Below, piece by piece: positions 7,017 to 16,284 of a stretch of DNA of 64,000 nt. The stretch's first letter is position 1. Every line of letters begins with the position of its first letter. The notes beneath the pieces were generated by a model. It ran no database searches. It was not told where the DNA came from and worked only from the letters and a program-made list of their open reading frames with translations. Source of the DNA: QHXQ01 sp036389375 (GTDB lineage: Bacteria > Acidobacteriota > Blastocatellia > Pyrinomonadales > Pyrinomonadaceae); assembly GCA_036389375.1 (NCBI GenBank), contig DASVQA010000009.1:20947-84946 (forward strand), in the 5' to 3' direction. The position numbers and the translations under genes are program-made.

Positions 7017-10000
7017 TTATTGCCCGCCACCTTTCTCCCACTCCTCACGCGTGATGGGTCTGATGGCGGCGAGCCGCTTCTTGGCGAGGTCAGAGTTAAC
7101 GCCCGCTAGTTCTTTCTCCACCCAGACATCAAAGCCACGAATCACGTCCGCAAGTTCGCGCGTGAGCGCCTCCGCGCGCTCGGCCTGTGTTTGTGTGGGC
7201 CGCCCCTCGTAGCCTGTGACGTTGGCGTAGAGGCTCGTGAGGTTTTCGCGCAGTCGTTCCTCGCCGGTAATCATGCCGCCTTCTTTGGTGGCGACGATCT
7301 TCTTGCGTAGTTCGTCAACCTGCGCGGAGGCGGCGCGTAGACGCTGCATCAGCGGGTCGCCCTCTGTGAGCCGTGCGGCGCGTTCGTCGAGCGCGAGACG
7401 CACGTTGTTGATGCGCTCGACGGCGAACGTCATGTCGCCGAGCAGGTTATAGAGCTTCATCGAGAGATCAAGCTGCGCGCGACGATCCTCAGGCGAGTAG
7501 GCCGCGCGCGGGTCAGGCATGATCTTTAGCTCTGTCGTATAGACCTGCTCATCTTTGGTCATCTTGACGGTGTACGTGCCCGGCAAGAGGCGCGGCCCCG
7601 TCGCCGCGCCGAAGTCGGCGCTGGCCGCGGTTGGGACTTTCGGCGGCGCAAGCCGCATAGACCACGTCGCGCGGTTGAGTCCGCGCCGCTTGCTGCTCGG
7701 AATAATGCCGAGCACCTTACCGCTGGCGTCCAAGACCTCGATCTTGAGGTCGCCGAAGATGTGCCGCTTCTTTTGATAGTAAGTGATAACGGCTTCGTCC
7801 GTCGGATTCGGGCCGACGAACATGGCGTCGCCGTTGGCCCAGCCACCGCCCGCCTGTATGCGCTGCACTGTGGGACGCGCCTCGATGAAGGCGGCATCTT
7901 TGGCGAGCATCTCAGGGGTGAGCGCGCGCAACGGCGTGAGATCATCAATGATCCAGATGCCGCGCCCGTGTGTGGCGATGACGAGATCGTTATCGCGCGG
8001 GTGTATGGCGAGGTCGCGCACGGCCACGTTCGGCAGGTCGCCGCCCTTGTACTGCGCCCACTGGCGGCCACCGTCGAGCGAAATCCAGAGGCCGAACTCC
8101 GTGCCGACGAAAAGCAGGTTACGGTTGACCAAATCCTCTCGGATCACATGCGCGTAGCCGCGTACGGGCGTGCCTTCGGGTGCGACGAGCGGTGTCCACG
8201 TCTGGCCGAAATCAATGGTCTTGTAGGCGTAGGGTCGCATGTCTCCGAAGGTGTGCAGATCGAAGGTCGCGTAGGCCGTGCCTTCGTCGAAGTGGCTTGT
8301 ATCTATGTAAGAGACCCACGCATTCTTCGGCAAGCCCTGAATGTTAGCGACGACGTTTGTCCAACTCTTGCCGCCATCGCGCGTCACCTGCACGTTGCCG
8401 TCGTCCGTCCCGGCCCAGACGACGTTCGGGTTCTTCGGCGACTCGCTGATGGCATAGATCGTCGTGTGCATCTCGGCCGAAGAGTTGTCCACACTGATGC
8501 CGCCGGATTGCTCCTGCTTCTGCTTGGCCGGATCGTTGGTCGTCAGGTCAGGCGAGATGCGTTCCCAAGTCTGCCCGTGATCGCGCGAGCGGAAGAGAAA
8601 CTGCGAGCCGATATAGACCGTGCCCGTCGGGCTGACCTGAATCGGCGTGTTCCAATTAAAGCGCATCTTCCCTTCCTTGTACTGCGGGAGGGGTTGGATA
8701 TTGCGCGTCTCGTGCGACTTGCGATTGATGCGCGCGATGGTTCCGCCCTGATACTCCGCGTAGATGTAATCAGGATCAGATGTGTCCGCGAACATCCAGA
8801 AGCCATCGCCGCCGTACATGTTCTCCCACTGGTGACTGGTGATGCCGCCGGGAAACTGCGACGCGCCAACCCACGAACTGTTGTCCTGCAACCCGCCATA
8901 GACGCGATACGGGCGCTCCATGTCAACGGAGACGTGATAGAATTGCGAGATCGGCAGGTTCTCAGCCTTCCACCAGCGGCTGCCGCTGTCGTATGAGTAC
9001 CAGAGGCCGCCGTCATCGCCCGTGATGATGTGGTCGGTGTTGCCGGGATCAATCCAGACATCGTGAAAGTCGCCGTGCGCGCCCCCGGCGATGTTGCTGA
9101 AACTGCGCCCGCCGTCATTGCTCAAGATGAGCGAGCCGCCGGCCTTGTAGATTTTGTTCTCGTCCTTTGGATCAACGATCAGGTTGGCGAAATAGAAGGG
9201 TCGCCAGATCATGTTCTGGCTGCGGTCAAGCATGACCCACGTCTGGCCGCCGTCGTTCGAACGATAGAGCGCATTCTTCGGCGGCACGGCTTCGATGAAG
9301 GCATAGACGACAGACGGTTTTGCCGGCGCGACGGCGACGGCCACGCGCCCCCATGGTTTGGCCGGCAGACCTTTCGCCGATTTTTCGTCAAGCTCTGTCC
9401 ACGTCGCGCCGCCGTCGGTTGATTTGAATAGCCCACTTGCGCTCGGCGCGTCGGGGCCGTCGCCGCCTGAACGAAACGTCCAGCCGTATCGCCTGAAATC
9501 CCACAGCCCCGCGTAGATCGTTTTCGGGTTCTGCCGATCCATCGTCATCATGGAGCAGCCCGTCGAGGCATTCGCGCCTTTGAGAACTTTAGTCCAACTC
9601 TTGCCGCCGTCGGTTGTCTTATAGACGCCGCGTTCATCACTATCGCTCCACAGCTTGCCGGGCGCGCAGACATAGACGGTGTTCGTGTCCGCCGGGTCAA
9701 CGAGAATCTTGGCGATGCGCTCCGACTCTTTCAGACCGACGTTAGTCCAATTGTCGCCGCCGTCAGTTGATTTATAAACTCCGTCGCCGATCGACGTGCT
9801 GTTGCGCGTCCACGCTTCGCCCGTGCCGACCCAGATGGTCTTCGGGTTTTTAGGATCAATCGTGATCGCGCCGATGGACTGCACAGGCTGTTTGTCGAAG
9901 ACCGGCTTGAAGGTCGTGCCGCCGTTAACCGACTTCCACACGCCACCGGAAGCCGCGCCGACGTAGATTGTGAGCCGCTGCCCTTCGCGCACGGCGTCAA

Positions 10001-10208
10001 CGGCCGCGACGCGCCCGCTCATCGCGGCCGAGCCGATGTTGCGCGCGCCGAGACCGGAGAAGGTGTCGGAATCAACTTTCACCGCGCTGGACTGAGCGGC
10101 GGCTGACTGCGCGGCCGGCGCGGCCGTCATGGTCTGCGCTGCCACGTTGCACGCGAGTGAAACAATCATGGCCGCCGTCGAGATCAAACACGTCATTTGT
10201 TTGTTCAT
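7017..10208 (-). CDS. Secreted VPS10/BNR-repeat (sortilin-type beta-propeller) protein
   Basis: The 1063-residue product begins with a signal peptide (MNKQMTCLISTAAMIVSLACNVAAQ). It contains many 'STDGGxTW'-type BNR/Asp-box repeats, for example NGGTTFKP, TDGGKSWTKV, NDGGQTWV and DGGRQWAQ, which build large beta-propellers like the VPS10/sortilin domain and xyloglucanase-like propellers. The last ~250 residues are a beta-sandwich-like region (GTYTVKM) and a helical tail. Such 1000-residue proteins occur in many copies in Acidobacteriota and are often misnamed glycosyl hydrolases. It precedes nothing on its strand; the LolA-like gene lies 15 bases upstream, so both are probably one transcript. 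Confidence 0.88.
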   Translation of the reverse strand: MNKQMTCLISTAAMIVSLACNVAAQTMTAAPAAQSAAAQSSAVKVDSDTFSGLGARNIGSAAMSGRVAAVDAVREGQRLTIYVGAASGGVWKSVNGGTTFKPVFDKQPVQSIGAITIDPKNPKTIWVGTGEAWTRNSTSIGDGVYKSTDGGDNWTNVGLKESERIAKILVDPADTNTVYVCAPGKLWSDSDERGVYKTTDGGKSWTKVLKGANASTGCSMMTMDRQNPKTIYAGLWDFRRYGWTFRSGGDGPDAPSASGLFKSTDGGATWTELDEKSAKGLPAKPWGRVAVAVAPAKPSVVYAFIEAVPPKNALYRSNDGGQTWVMLDRSQNMIWRPFYFANLIVDPKDENKIYKAGGSLILSNDGGRSFSNIAGGAHGDFHDVWIDPGNTDHIITGDDGGLWYSYDSGSRWWKAENLPISQFYHVSVDMERPYRVYGGLQDNSSWVGASQFPGGITSHQWENMYGGDGFWMFADTSDPDYIYAEYQGGTIARINRKSHETRNIQPLPQYKEGKMRFNWNTPIQVSPTGTVYIGSQFLFRSRDHGQTWERISPDLTTNDPAKQKQEQSGGISVDNSSAEMHTTIYAISESPKNPNVVWAGTDDGNVQVTRDGGKSWTNVVANIQGLPKNAWVSYIDTSHFDEGTAYATFDLHTFGDMRPYAYKTIDFGQTWTPLVAPEGTPVRGYAHVIREDLVNRNLLFVGTEFGLWISLDGGRQWAQYKGGDLPNVAVRDLAIHPRDNDLVIATHGRGIWIIDDLTPLRALTPEMLAKDAAFIEARPTVQRIQAGGGWANGDAMFVGPNPTDEAVITYYQKKRHIFGDLKIEVLDASGKVLGIIPSSKRRGLNRATWSMRLAPPKVPTAASADFGAATGPRLLPGTYTVKMTKDEQVYTTELKIMPDPRAAYSPEDRRAQLDLSMKLYNLLGDMTFAVERINNVRLALDERAARLTEGDPLMQRLRAASAQVDELRKKIVATKEGGMITGEERLRENLTSLYANVTGYEGRPTQTQAERAEALTRELADVIRGFDVWVEKELAGVNSDLAKKRLAAIRPITREEWEKGGGQ

Positions 10209-10223
10209 AGCTTGTTCCCTTTC

Positions 10224-11069
10224 CTAGCGAGGCTTTCTGGCCGGCGGCTCTTTTTTGGCGGGTGGTTGCTTGCTGTCGTCCTTTTTCGGCAGCGTCTTGG
10301 CTGCGTCCTGCTCGTCGCCCTGCGGCTGGCGCGGGGTTGTTGCGCCGGGCACGGGCTTCGTGAAGCGGTTATCGTTGAGCGGCACGTTGGCCTCTATCTT
10401 CTGCCACGTGACCTTCGAGCGGTTCTGGCTGCCCTTCGGCCCGGACTCAATGGAGAAAGGCATATAAACGCCCGTCACGCGCTTGTAATCGCCGAGCGCG
10501 ATTTCGTACTCCTGCGGCGCACCGCGCACAAAACGCTTGATCTCGATCTTGATCGGGACATAGGTGTCCGTGTCCATGAAGTAATAACGCTCGTCGCCAT
10601 TTTTTTGCGTGACCTTGAGTTTGTAGGCGTCCGTGCCCTCGAACTGATCCATGCCGACAAACTCGACCCGATTGCCCTTCTCCTGATAGTTGACGAGCGG
10701 CCCGTCGAAATCCGCGTCCTCAAGGATGGATTTCATCTCCTCTTCGCCCAGCGGCTCAGGGTCTTTCTTGCCATTCCAAGGCTCAATCTTCCAGCCGGTC
10801 TGGCCGTCGTAGGCGTTCACGCCCGTCAAGCCCTGCAAAGCAAACTCCTCGCGCACCATATTGGGGCGTTTGTGTTCCTCAATGACGACGGCCTCGAAAC
10901 CGCCACCGCCGTTGAACTGGCCCACGCTGCGCGTTGATTTAATGGTCTGAAGCGTCTCCATGCCGCCGATGGCCTTGAGGTACTTGCTTATGATTTCGTC
11001 GGTGGTCTGTGCCGACGCAGAAGCAGCGCAAAGCGCCAGCCCCAGAATTCCCAGCAGAACTCTACGCAT
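10224..11069 (-). CDS. Outer-membrane lipoprotein-sorting (LolA-like) secreted protein
   Basis: The product has 281 residues. The start at 11069 is chosen because AAGGAGA lies just upstream and the signal peptide MRRVLLGILGLALCAASASAQ begins there. The mature part starts TTDEIISKYLKAIGGMETLQTI, the usual opening of LolA/LolB-fold periplasmic proteins of Acidobacteriota and Bacteroidota, and contains the YDGQTGW and YYFMDTDTYVPIKIE signatures. The last 45 residues are a Lys/Pro-rich tail, probably disordered. It lies 15 bases ahead of the VPS10 gene and is likely co-transcribed. The lipoprotein-chaperone role is only a fold-level inference. Confidence 0.75.
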   Translation of the reverse strand: MRRVLLGILGLALCAASASAQTTDEIISKYLKAIGGMETLQTIKSTRSVGQFNGGGGFEAVVIEEHKRPNMVREEFALQGLTGVNAYDGQTGWKIEPWNGKKDPEPLGEEEMKSILEDADFDGPLVNYQEKGNRVEFVGMDQFEGTDAYKLKVTQKNGDERYYFMDTDTYVPIKIEIKRFVRGAPQEYEIALGDYKRVTGVYMPFSIESGPKGSQNRSKVTWQKIEANVPLNDNRFTKPVPGATTPRQPQGDEQDAAKTLPKKDDSKQPPAKKEPPARKPR

Positions 11070-11587
11070 GATCTTCTCCTTGGTTAGCAAAACAGAGATG
11101 CGGGACGATTTCGGGACATCCGTTCAGCCGCCCGATGCATAGACAGGCACACCGCTTTGGCGGTCAAGACCTTAAGCACCTTTCGCCCTCGGTCTTGTTG
11201 CACCGCATAGCCGATGTCAAAGTCAGTGCTTTCACACTCAATCTCTTGGCCCCTTGCGCCGTTGACACGATGACTGTAAGCGTCAGTTCCCGACCTGCCA
11301 CGTTTATCATTTACAGGAGCACAAGGGCCCTTTTGGATAACCGGCATTATATTCGTTGATGATAAAAATGGAAGTAGGATTTTCAATGGAATTAGCTACC
11401 TGTAAGGAGATAGTTGAATTTCAAGCGCGTGCTTCAAATTGGTTAACAAGTTGCCGGTTACTAGCCTGCGTTAAATAGATTAAGTCTCTTTCTTATGGCG
11501 TGTGGGTAAGCTGCGCGGTCAGACAAACTCATAGCCGGTTATTCCTTCTCATCTGAAAATATTTTCCGTTGACAATAGTAAGCTGTG
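11070..11587. other. Intergenic region without a supported gene
   Basis: About 500 bases separate the divergent LolA-like and HTH genes. The DNA is more AT-rich than its surroundings, especially 11340-11590. Short open frames here lack ribosome sites and coding character. I see no RNA gene. Confidence 0.5.
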
Positions 11588-11593
11588 TATAAT
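11588..11593 (+). promoter_or_regulatory. Consensus -10 box placed for a leaderless transcript
   Basis: A perfect TATAAT ends 6 bases before the ATG at 11600, so transcription would start at or next to the start codon. A TTGACA at 11569-11574 lies only 13 bases upstream, too close for a standard -35 element; an extended or -10-only promoter is more likely. There is no ribosome site before the ATG. Confidence 0.55.
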
Positions 11594-11599
11594 GCGTTC

Positions 11600-11878
11600 A
11601 TGGACAATTACCTTTCCACGGCCGAGGCGGCAGAGCGGTTAGGCATTACGCGCCAGCGCGTAATCCAACTCATCGCGCACGGGCGGCTGCCCGCACAGAA
11701 ATTCGCCAACATTTATATGATTCGCGTAGGCGACTTGGAGCAGGTATCTGAGCGCACGCCCGGCCGGCCACCCAAGAACACATCCGATACCACGCGCCAG
11801 CTAAACGCCGCGTTCAGAAAGGCCACGGAGGCAGACGGGAAGGGCGGCAAGAAGAAGCGGGGCGGGAAAGCGGCTTAA
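11600..11878 (+). CDS. Small helix-turn-helix (excisionase/MerR-type) DNA-binding protein
   Basis: The product has 92 residues. Residues 4-50 form a winged HTH of the excisionase/'helix-turn-helix domain-containing' family (LSTAEAAERLGITRQRVIQL, GRLPAQKF, YMIRVGDLE). Then comes an AT-hook-like PGRPPK and a Lys/Gly-rich tail (GGKKKRGGK) that should bind DNA non-specifically. The ATG at 11600 is preferred over a GTG at 11585, which lies upstream of the -10 box. It stands alone, so no partner operon suggests a target. Confidence 0.75.
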   Translation: MDNYLSTAEAAERLGITRQRVIQLIAHGRLPAQKFANIYMIRVGDLEQVSERTPGRPPKNTSDTTRQLNAAFRKATEADGKGGKKKRGGKAA

Positions 11879-12002
11879 GGTGAGTAAGCCGCTAGCGTTT
11901 CAGAATCGGCCACTAGACTTACGCCGGACACGCGTAATTGTCTTCACGCCGCGCCTGACGACTCATTGAACCCAAGGCTTCGATAACATCTCTTTCATGC
12001 TT

Positions 12003-12062
12003 GTCTTTACAAATGCAGCTTGAGGGCTTCATGCTCGGCGCAGGTTAATTCGGGCGTTAGAC
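12003..12062 (+). repeat. Possible degenerate attC-like element (20-base right end repeated at 21087)
   Basis: The final 20 bases (12043-12062) match 21087-21106 at 18 positions and end in GCGTTAGAC, which fits the integron GTTRRRY core. The 60-base span begins GTCT and ends AGAC like a short attC, but the left core is disrupted (GTCTTTAC). No integrase gene is in the window. Treat as a suggestive repeat only. Confidence 0.25.
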
Positions 12063-12115
12063 ATCTTCATTTAGGTCAACCTATTTTGCTCGCATAATCG
12101 AGGGAGAGTCCGGGA

Positions 12116-14251
12116 ATGAGCAGACTGATAAGCTGGATCATCAACATTCTTATGCTGTGCGCCCTGATCGCGCCGCCTCGTGCGGTGCTCATCGCCAAGT
12201 CGCTGCAAACCAAAACGCCCGATAAATATGGCGCTAAACTGCACCTCTTTGAGCAGTTTGTTGAAGGTCAGATGAAGAAGGATAAGATTCCGGGTCTGAC
12301 CATCGGATTCAACAAAGACGACTACACATGGGTGAAGGGGTTCGGCTACGCCGACCTTGAAAATAAGGTTCCGGCGACAGCAGAGTCCGCATACCGTTTG
12401 GCCTCGGTCACTAAAACAATGACCGGGACGGCCATCATGCAGTTAGCAGAGCGCGGGAAGATCAAGTTCGACGAAGAAATTCAAACTTATGTGCCGTATT
12501 ACCCCAAACAGAAATGGCCTGTCACCGTCCGCCAACTGCTTGTACATCTGGGCGGGGGGCAGACCGGCTCCGGCATCGGCCCGGAGTACGTCACGCCCCG
12601 CGAGGTGGTGGCGAGGATCGCCAAGTATCCGATTCAAAATGAGCCGGGCGTGAAGTTCGACTATCAGACGAGCGGTTACAACCTGCTGGGTGCGGCCATT
12701 GAAGAGGTGTCGGGTAAGTCTTTCGGCGCATACCTGCGTGAAAATATCTGGGCACCGATGGGCATGAAGGACACGCGCATGGACGACGTGCGGGATTTAA
12801 TTCCGAACCGCGTGCGCGGTTATACGCTGGTCAAAGGGGAGATTAAGAACGCACCGTTTCTCGATGTCAGTTCACGCTTCGGCGGCGGCGGCGCAAACGG
12901 CACCGTGCCCGATCTTCTGCGCTGGGCGAGCAACATCCAGCGCGCGGGCATACTGTCGCAGTCCTCGCTTGATCTGATGTTCACGCCCGTCGCCAACAAG
13001 AGCGGGCATTTCGTTGGGATTGACGACGACGCGTGGCATTACACGCTCGGTTGGCAAGTGTTTCCGGTCAACGGGCAGTTCGTTTTCTATCAGGACGGCG
13101 GGCAGACCGGCACGAACACGATGGTGTTGCACATCCCCTCCGAGAATTTATCCATCGCCTTTGCCTGCAACCTGCAAGAGATAGATCGAATGCCATATGT
13201 GCAGCGCCTCTACGAGGCGGTCACGGATCAGCCTTGGGATATTTCCGTCTACACGAAGGACAAGTATGACGAAGCGCTTTATAGGGCGCTGAGCAGTACC
13301 TTTAATTACGGCTCACTGCACTTTGACCAGACCAAGCAGGCTTACGCCACCGACGCACAGGAGTTGGCCAAAGGCTTCAGCTATTTTAACAAGCTCGTCA
13401 GCCGCGAATCGTTGCAGGCTGCTTTCGAGCAGACGGTCACAGCCATCAACGATGGTCGCCACCCGGTCGCCGGTGTCCCGTTCATCAAAGTCGGCTCTTA
13501 CATGGCCATGAGTTTGCGCAACAAATACGGCGCGGGGCGAATGAGCAAGTATCGCTCGATGGGGGCGATTCCGTTTTTCGCTGACTACATAGAGATGTAC
13601 AAAGCGAACCCGCAACACCCGGCAGAGTTGCGTTTCGGCGAGCCTTTCGAAAGGCTCGTAGAACGGTGGAATCAGGACTGGACGAAAACATGGAATGACT
13701 ACACCCGGCACTTCACTCCCGCCGCCGGCTCGGATTTGAACAACATCGAAGCGAACCTCGGCAAAATCTTCTCCGGCGCGGAAATTTATCCGAACCTAAT
13801 CGGGCCGCTTCTCGCAATACGCCAATCCCTGGCGGCTCAGAAAGATTTTGTGAAGGCGGCCGAAGCGGCAAAGATAGCGGCTAAATTTTACCCACAATCT
13901 GATGCTACCAACACATATTATGCGATAAGCCTGATCGTCCTCGGCGAGAAAGACGAAGCGCGCGCATCACTCAAGAGGGCCGCGGCTATTAACCAGAGAG
14001 GGATCGCCAGTGCCAAAACCCTTAATCAAATTGCCTTGGCTTTAGCCGGAATAGATAAGCTGGAAGCCGGGATCGAATGGTTAAAGCTGGCCACGGAGAT
14101 TTACCCCAAAGAAGCACCGCTCTACAGTAGCCTCGGAGATTTTTACCGGAAACAAGGGCGACGAGAGCAAGCCGTCGAATCTTACAAGAAGGCGCTTGAG
14201 ATCGATCCGACCTTTGAACATGCCAAAGAAATGCTAAAGGAGCAACTGTAG
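12116..14251 (+). CDS. Serine hydrolase, beta-lactamase class C family, with C-terminal TPRs
   Basis: The product has 711 residues. The N-terminus is hydrophobic (signal peptide or anchor, residues 1-28). The catalytic SxxK motif is SVTK in LASVTKTMTGTAI (about residue 103), and the YxN motif appears as SGYNLLG (about residue 187). DGGQTGTN may supply the third motif. The middle has a long linker domain. The last ~150 residues hold TPR-like helices (YAISLIVLGEKDEA, YSSLGDFYRKQGRREQAVESYKKALEIDP). Family members are mostly esterases or D-peptidases acting in the periplasm rather than resistance enzymes. GAGGGAGAG upstream serves as the ribosome site. It is transcribed alone. Confidence 0.87.
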   Translation: MSRLISWIINILMLCALIAPPRAVLIAKSLQTKTPDKYGAKLHLFEQFVEGQMKKDKIPGLTIGFNKDDYTWVKGFGYADLENKVPATAESAYRLASVTKTMTGTAIMQLAERGKIKFDEEIQTYVPYYPKQKWPVTVRQLLVHLGGGQTGSGIGPEYVTPREVVARIAKYPIQNEPGVKFDYQTSGYNLLGAAIEEVSGKSFGAYLRENIWAPMGMKDTRMDDVRDLIPNRVRGYTLVKGEIKNAPFLDVSSRFGGGGANGTVPDLLRWASNIQRAGILSQSSLDLMFTPVANKSGHFVGIDDDAWHYTLGWQVFPVNGQFVFYQDGGQTGTNTMVLHIPSENLSIAFACNLQEIDRMPYVQRLYEAVTDQPWDISVYTKDKYDEALYRALSSTFNYGSLHFDQTKQAYATDAQELAKGFSYFNKLVSRESLQAAFEQTVTAINDGRHPVAGVPFIKVGSYMAMSLRNKYGAGRMSKYRSMGAIPFFADYIEMYKANPQHPAELRFGEPFERLVERWNQDWTKTWNDYTRHFTPAAGSDLNNIEANLGKIFSGAEIYPNLIGPLLAIRQSLAAQKDFVKAAEAAKIAAKFYPQSDATNTYYAISLIVLGEKDEARASLKRAAAINQRGIASAKTLNQIALALAGIDKLEAGIEWLKLATEIYPKEAPLYSSLGDFYRKQGRREQAVESYKKALEIDPTFEHAKEMLKEQL

Positions 14252-14346
14252 CCTGTGTAAGCTTTCCATCAAAGAACGGCCCGTTACTCCACAGCGAAGT
14301 CGCTATTCCGCCTCACGTCCGATGCCTGTGCTGCGGCAAGCATCTA

Positions 14347-15189
14347 CTACTTACCTGCCGCCGGCTTGAACAATGCACGGAAAGCTTTGAGCGCGGCCGG
14401 GTGATAGATCGTCGAATGTTTTTCATCCGGCATCGGCTCGTAATGCCAACGCAGACCGGCCGGCGCATGCTTGCCGAGAATGTCCGCGAAGCGTTGCGTG
14501 GCATCTCTGTCATCGCTGCTGCTCGCAAGGTACAACGTTTTCTGTATCTTCGGACGCGCGCGTAGCCGCTCGCCTGCCCCCTCGACCAGTTTTTGATTGT
14601 TCCACCACAGGCTGGGGTCGAAAGCGATGTAGGTGTCGAACAGGTCGGGTTCGAGCAGAAAAGTCTCGACAACGAAAAGCCCGGCGAGGGACTCGCCCAC
14701 AATCGCCGTCTCGTTGGTCGTGTGGTAGCGGCGCTTGATCTGCGGCATCAACTCGTCGCGGATGAATCTTCTAAACGCCGCTGAGCCGCCCACACGCGGG
14801 GCAATCTTTTTATCGTCCTCATTTTCGGTGGGGCCGGTCATGTCGCGGCGACGCTGGGTATTTTCAATCCCCACCAGCAGGAACGGCCGCATCGTGCCGT
14901 TGCCGACTGACACCTGCACGAGACCCGCCACGTGCAAAAAGTCTTCGGCTATGCCGCCATCCGGCATGTACAGCACCGGCAAACTCGTGGCGGCAGCTTC
15001 TGCATAGCCGGGTGGCACATAGACATTGATGCGCCGTATTTCATTCAGAGCTTTTGAATTGATTGTGAACGTCTCACCAATAACCAGCGGCTCGGACTGA
15101 GCAGCCGCATCCGCGCGCGCCTGACCGTCTGCGCACGTGAAGAACGCCAGCATGAAACACAGGGCGTAAAATCTCGAAAGTTTTTGCAA
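14347..15189 (-). CDS. Secreted alpha/beta hydrolase, putative esterase D/Fes type
   Basis: The product has 280 residues, starting at a TTG (15189) with AGAGGCG upstream so that a full signal peptide is made (residues 1-28). The fold is the 'putative esterase' type of PF00756: RRINVYVPPGY, LPVLYMPDGG, the nucleophile elbow GESLAG (Ser near residue 164), a downstream acid and the His in EKHSTIYH near the C-terminus. Relatives include ferric-enterochelin esterases, S-formylglutathione hydrolase and mycolyltransferase. The substrate cannot be told. It is convergent with the beta-lactamase-like gene. Confidence 0.85.
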   Translation of the reverse strand: MQKLSRFYALCFMLAFFTCADGQARADAAAQSEPLVIGETFTINSKALNEIRRINVYVPPGYAEAAATSLPVLYMPDGGIAEDFLHVAGLVQVSVGNGTMRPFLLVGIENTQRRRDMTGPTENEDDKKIAPRVGGSAAFRRFIRDELMPQIKRRYHTTNETAIVGESLAGLFVVETFLLEPDLFDTYIAFDPSLWWNNQKLVEGAGERLRARPKIQKTLYLASSSDDRDATQRFADILGKHAPAGLRWHYEPMPDEKHSTIYHPAALKAFRALFKPAAGK

Positions 15190-15353
15190 GTTTGTTTCGC
15201 CTCTTCGCGGACGTTAAGGACAAAGTGAAACTGACGAGCGTCCAAATTGACCAGCGCCGCGAGAACCCGCAAGGCTTAGAGTCAAGACGTATCTTGAAGT
15301 GGGTTGCTGCTGCTGCTGTCGCGCTCCGGCCGAATTAGTTGTTCGCCGGCTCT

Positions 15354-16205
15354 CTATTTTTGCCTCATCCGCCTGCCACGGAACGAAATTGTCTCGCCGG
15401 GCTGCATCTCGTAGAAAGGTATCTTCAGCCGCTTCAGCTCGGCGGCAAACTCCGAGGCGTTCTCGGCGATGCCGGGGAAGGTGGCGTAGTGCTGCGGGAT
15501 CGCGAGTTGCGCGCGGACTGATTGCGCGGCCCGCGCGGCCATGCGCGGCTCCATGCCGAAGTGGCCGCCGATGTTGAGTAGTGCCAGATCGATCTGGTAC
15601 TGCTCGCCGATAGTCTCCATGTCTTTGAAGTACGCCGTGTCGCCGGAATGATAGATGGTCGGGCCGTCCTTGATGATGATGACGAAGCCTGCGGGGTTTC
15701 CGCCGTATGCCCGCTCAGGCTCGGTCGGGCCGGCCTTCGGGTTGAAGACGCTGCTCGAATGGACGGCGGGCGTCATTGCGACCGTCACCTCGCCGTCGGC
15801 GATCTTGATCTCGCCGCCGATGCCCATGATCGCATCCGTCTCGGCTTGCTTGGCGGGGAAGTCTGCGAGTTTGACGAGATTGCCGGCCAACTCTGGGTTG
15901 CAGATGAGCGCCGCCCCGGTCTTCTTCGCTATCTCGACGGCGTCGCCCACGTGATCGCGGTGCCCGTGCGTCAGCAAAATGTAGTCAACTTTCGGGACGG
16001 ATGCCAGCGGGTCTTTGCCGTCCTTCGCTTCCGGGTTGGAAGGGTTTCTCAGCCACGGATCAATAAGCAGAACTTTGCCCTTCGGCGTCGTGACGGAAAA
16101 TGCCGCGTGCCCGAACCACCTGACTTTCGTCTCCTGCGCGCTTGCCCGATGAACGGCACCAAGCGTAAGCATGGATAAAGCTGCAAACAGGACGAACATC
16201 TTCAT
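15354..16205 (-). CDS. MBL-fold metal-dependent hydrolase (UPF0173 type), exported
   Basis: The product has 283 residues with a signal peptide (MKMFVLFAALSMLTLGAVHRASA) behind AGAGGAG. Mature sequence opens with WFGHAAFSV as in the UPF0173/YtkL group. Metal ligands are THGHRDH (HxHxDH), an AVHSS His, SGDTAYF (Asp) and the HYATFPG His near the C-terminus, so the two-metal site is complete. UPF0173 proteins are usually cytoplasmic; the exported form is common in soil Acidobacteriota and Bacteroidota. The substrate is unknown. Confidence 0.88.
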   Translation of the reverse strand: MKMFVLFAALSMLTLGAVHRASAQETKVRWFGHAAFSVTTPKGKVLLIDPWLRNPSNPEAKDGKDPLASVPKVDYILLTHGHRDHVGDAVEIAKKTGAALICNPELAGNLVKLADFPAKQAETDAIMGIGGEIKIADGEVTVAMTPAVHSSSVFNPKAGPTEPERAYGGNPAGFVIIIKDGPTIYHSGDTAYFKDMETIGEQYQIDLALLNIGGHFGMEPRMAARAAQSVRAQLAIPQHYATFPGIAENASEFAAELKRLKIPFYEMQPGETISFRGRRMRQK

Positions 16206-16284
16206 AATTATCTCCTCTTGAGGATGTAGTTGACGCCGGGATTAGTGCGGTTGCCCTCCGGTAATCGCGCAGTAAGCATGCGGT

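Noticed and set aside
7761..8996. 411-codon open frame on the plus strand
   Set aside because: It lies wholly inside the VPS10 gene and has no domain; GC-rich codon bias opens antisense frames.
11084..11386. 100-codon minus-strand open frame upstream of the LolA-like gene
   Set aside because: No ribosome site, no homology-like pattern and AT-rich non-coding character.
11569..11593. TTGACA plus TATAAT as a standard sigma70 promoter
   Set aside because: The spacer is only 13 bases; only the -10 box is kept as supported.
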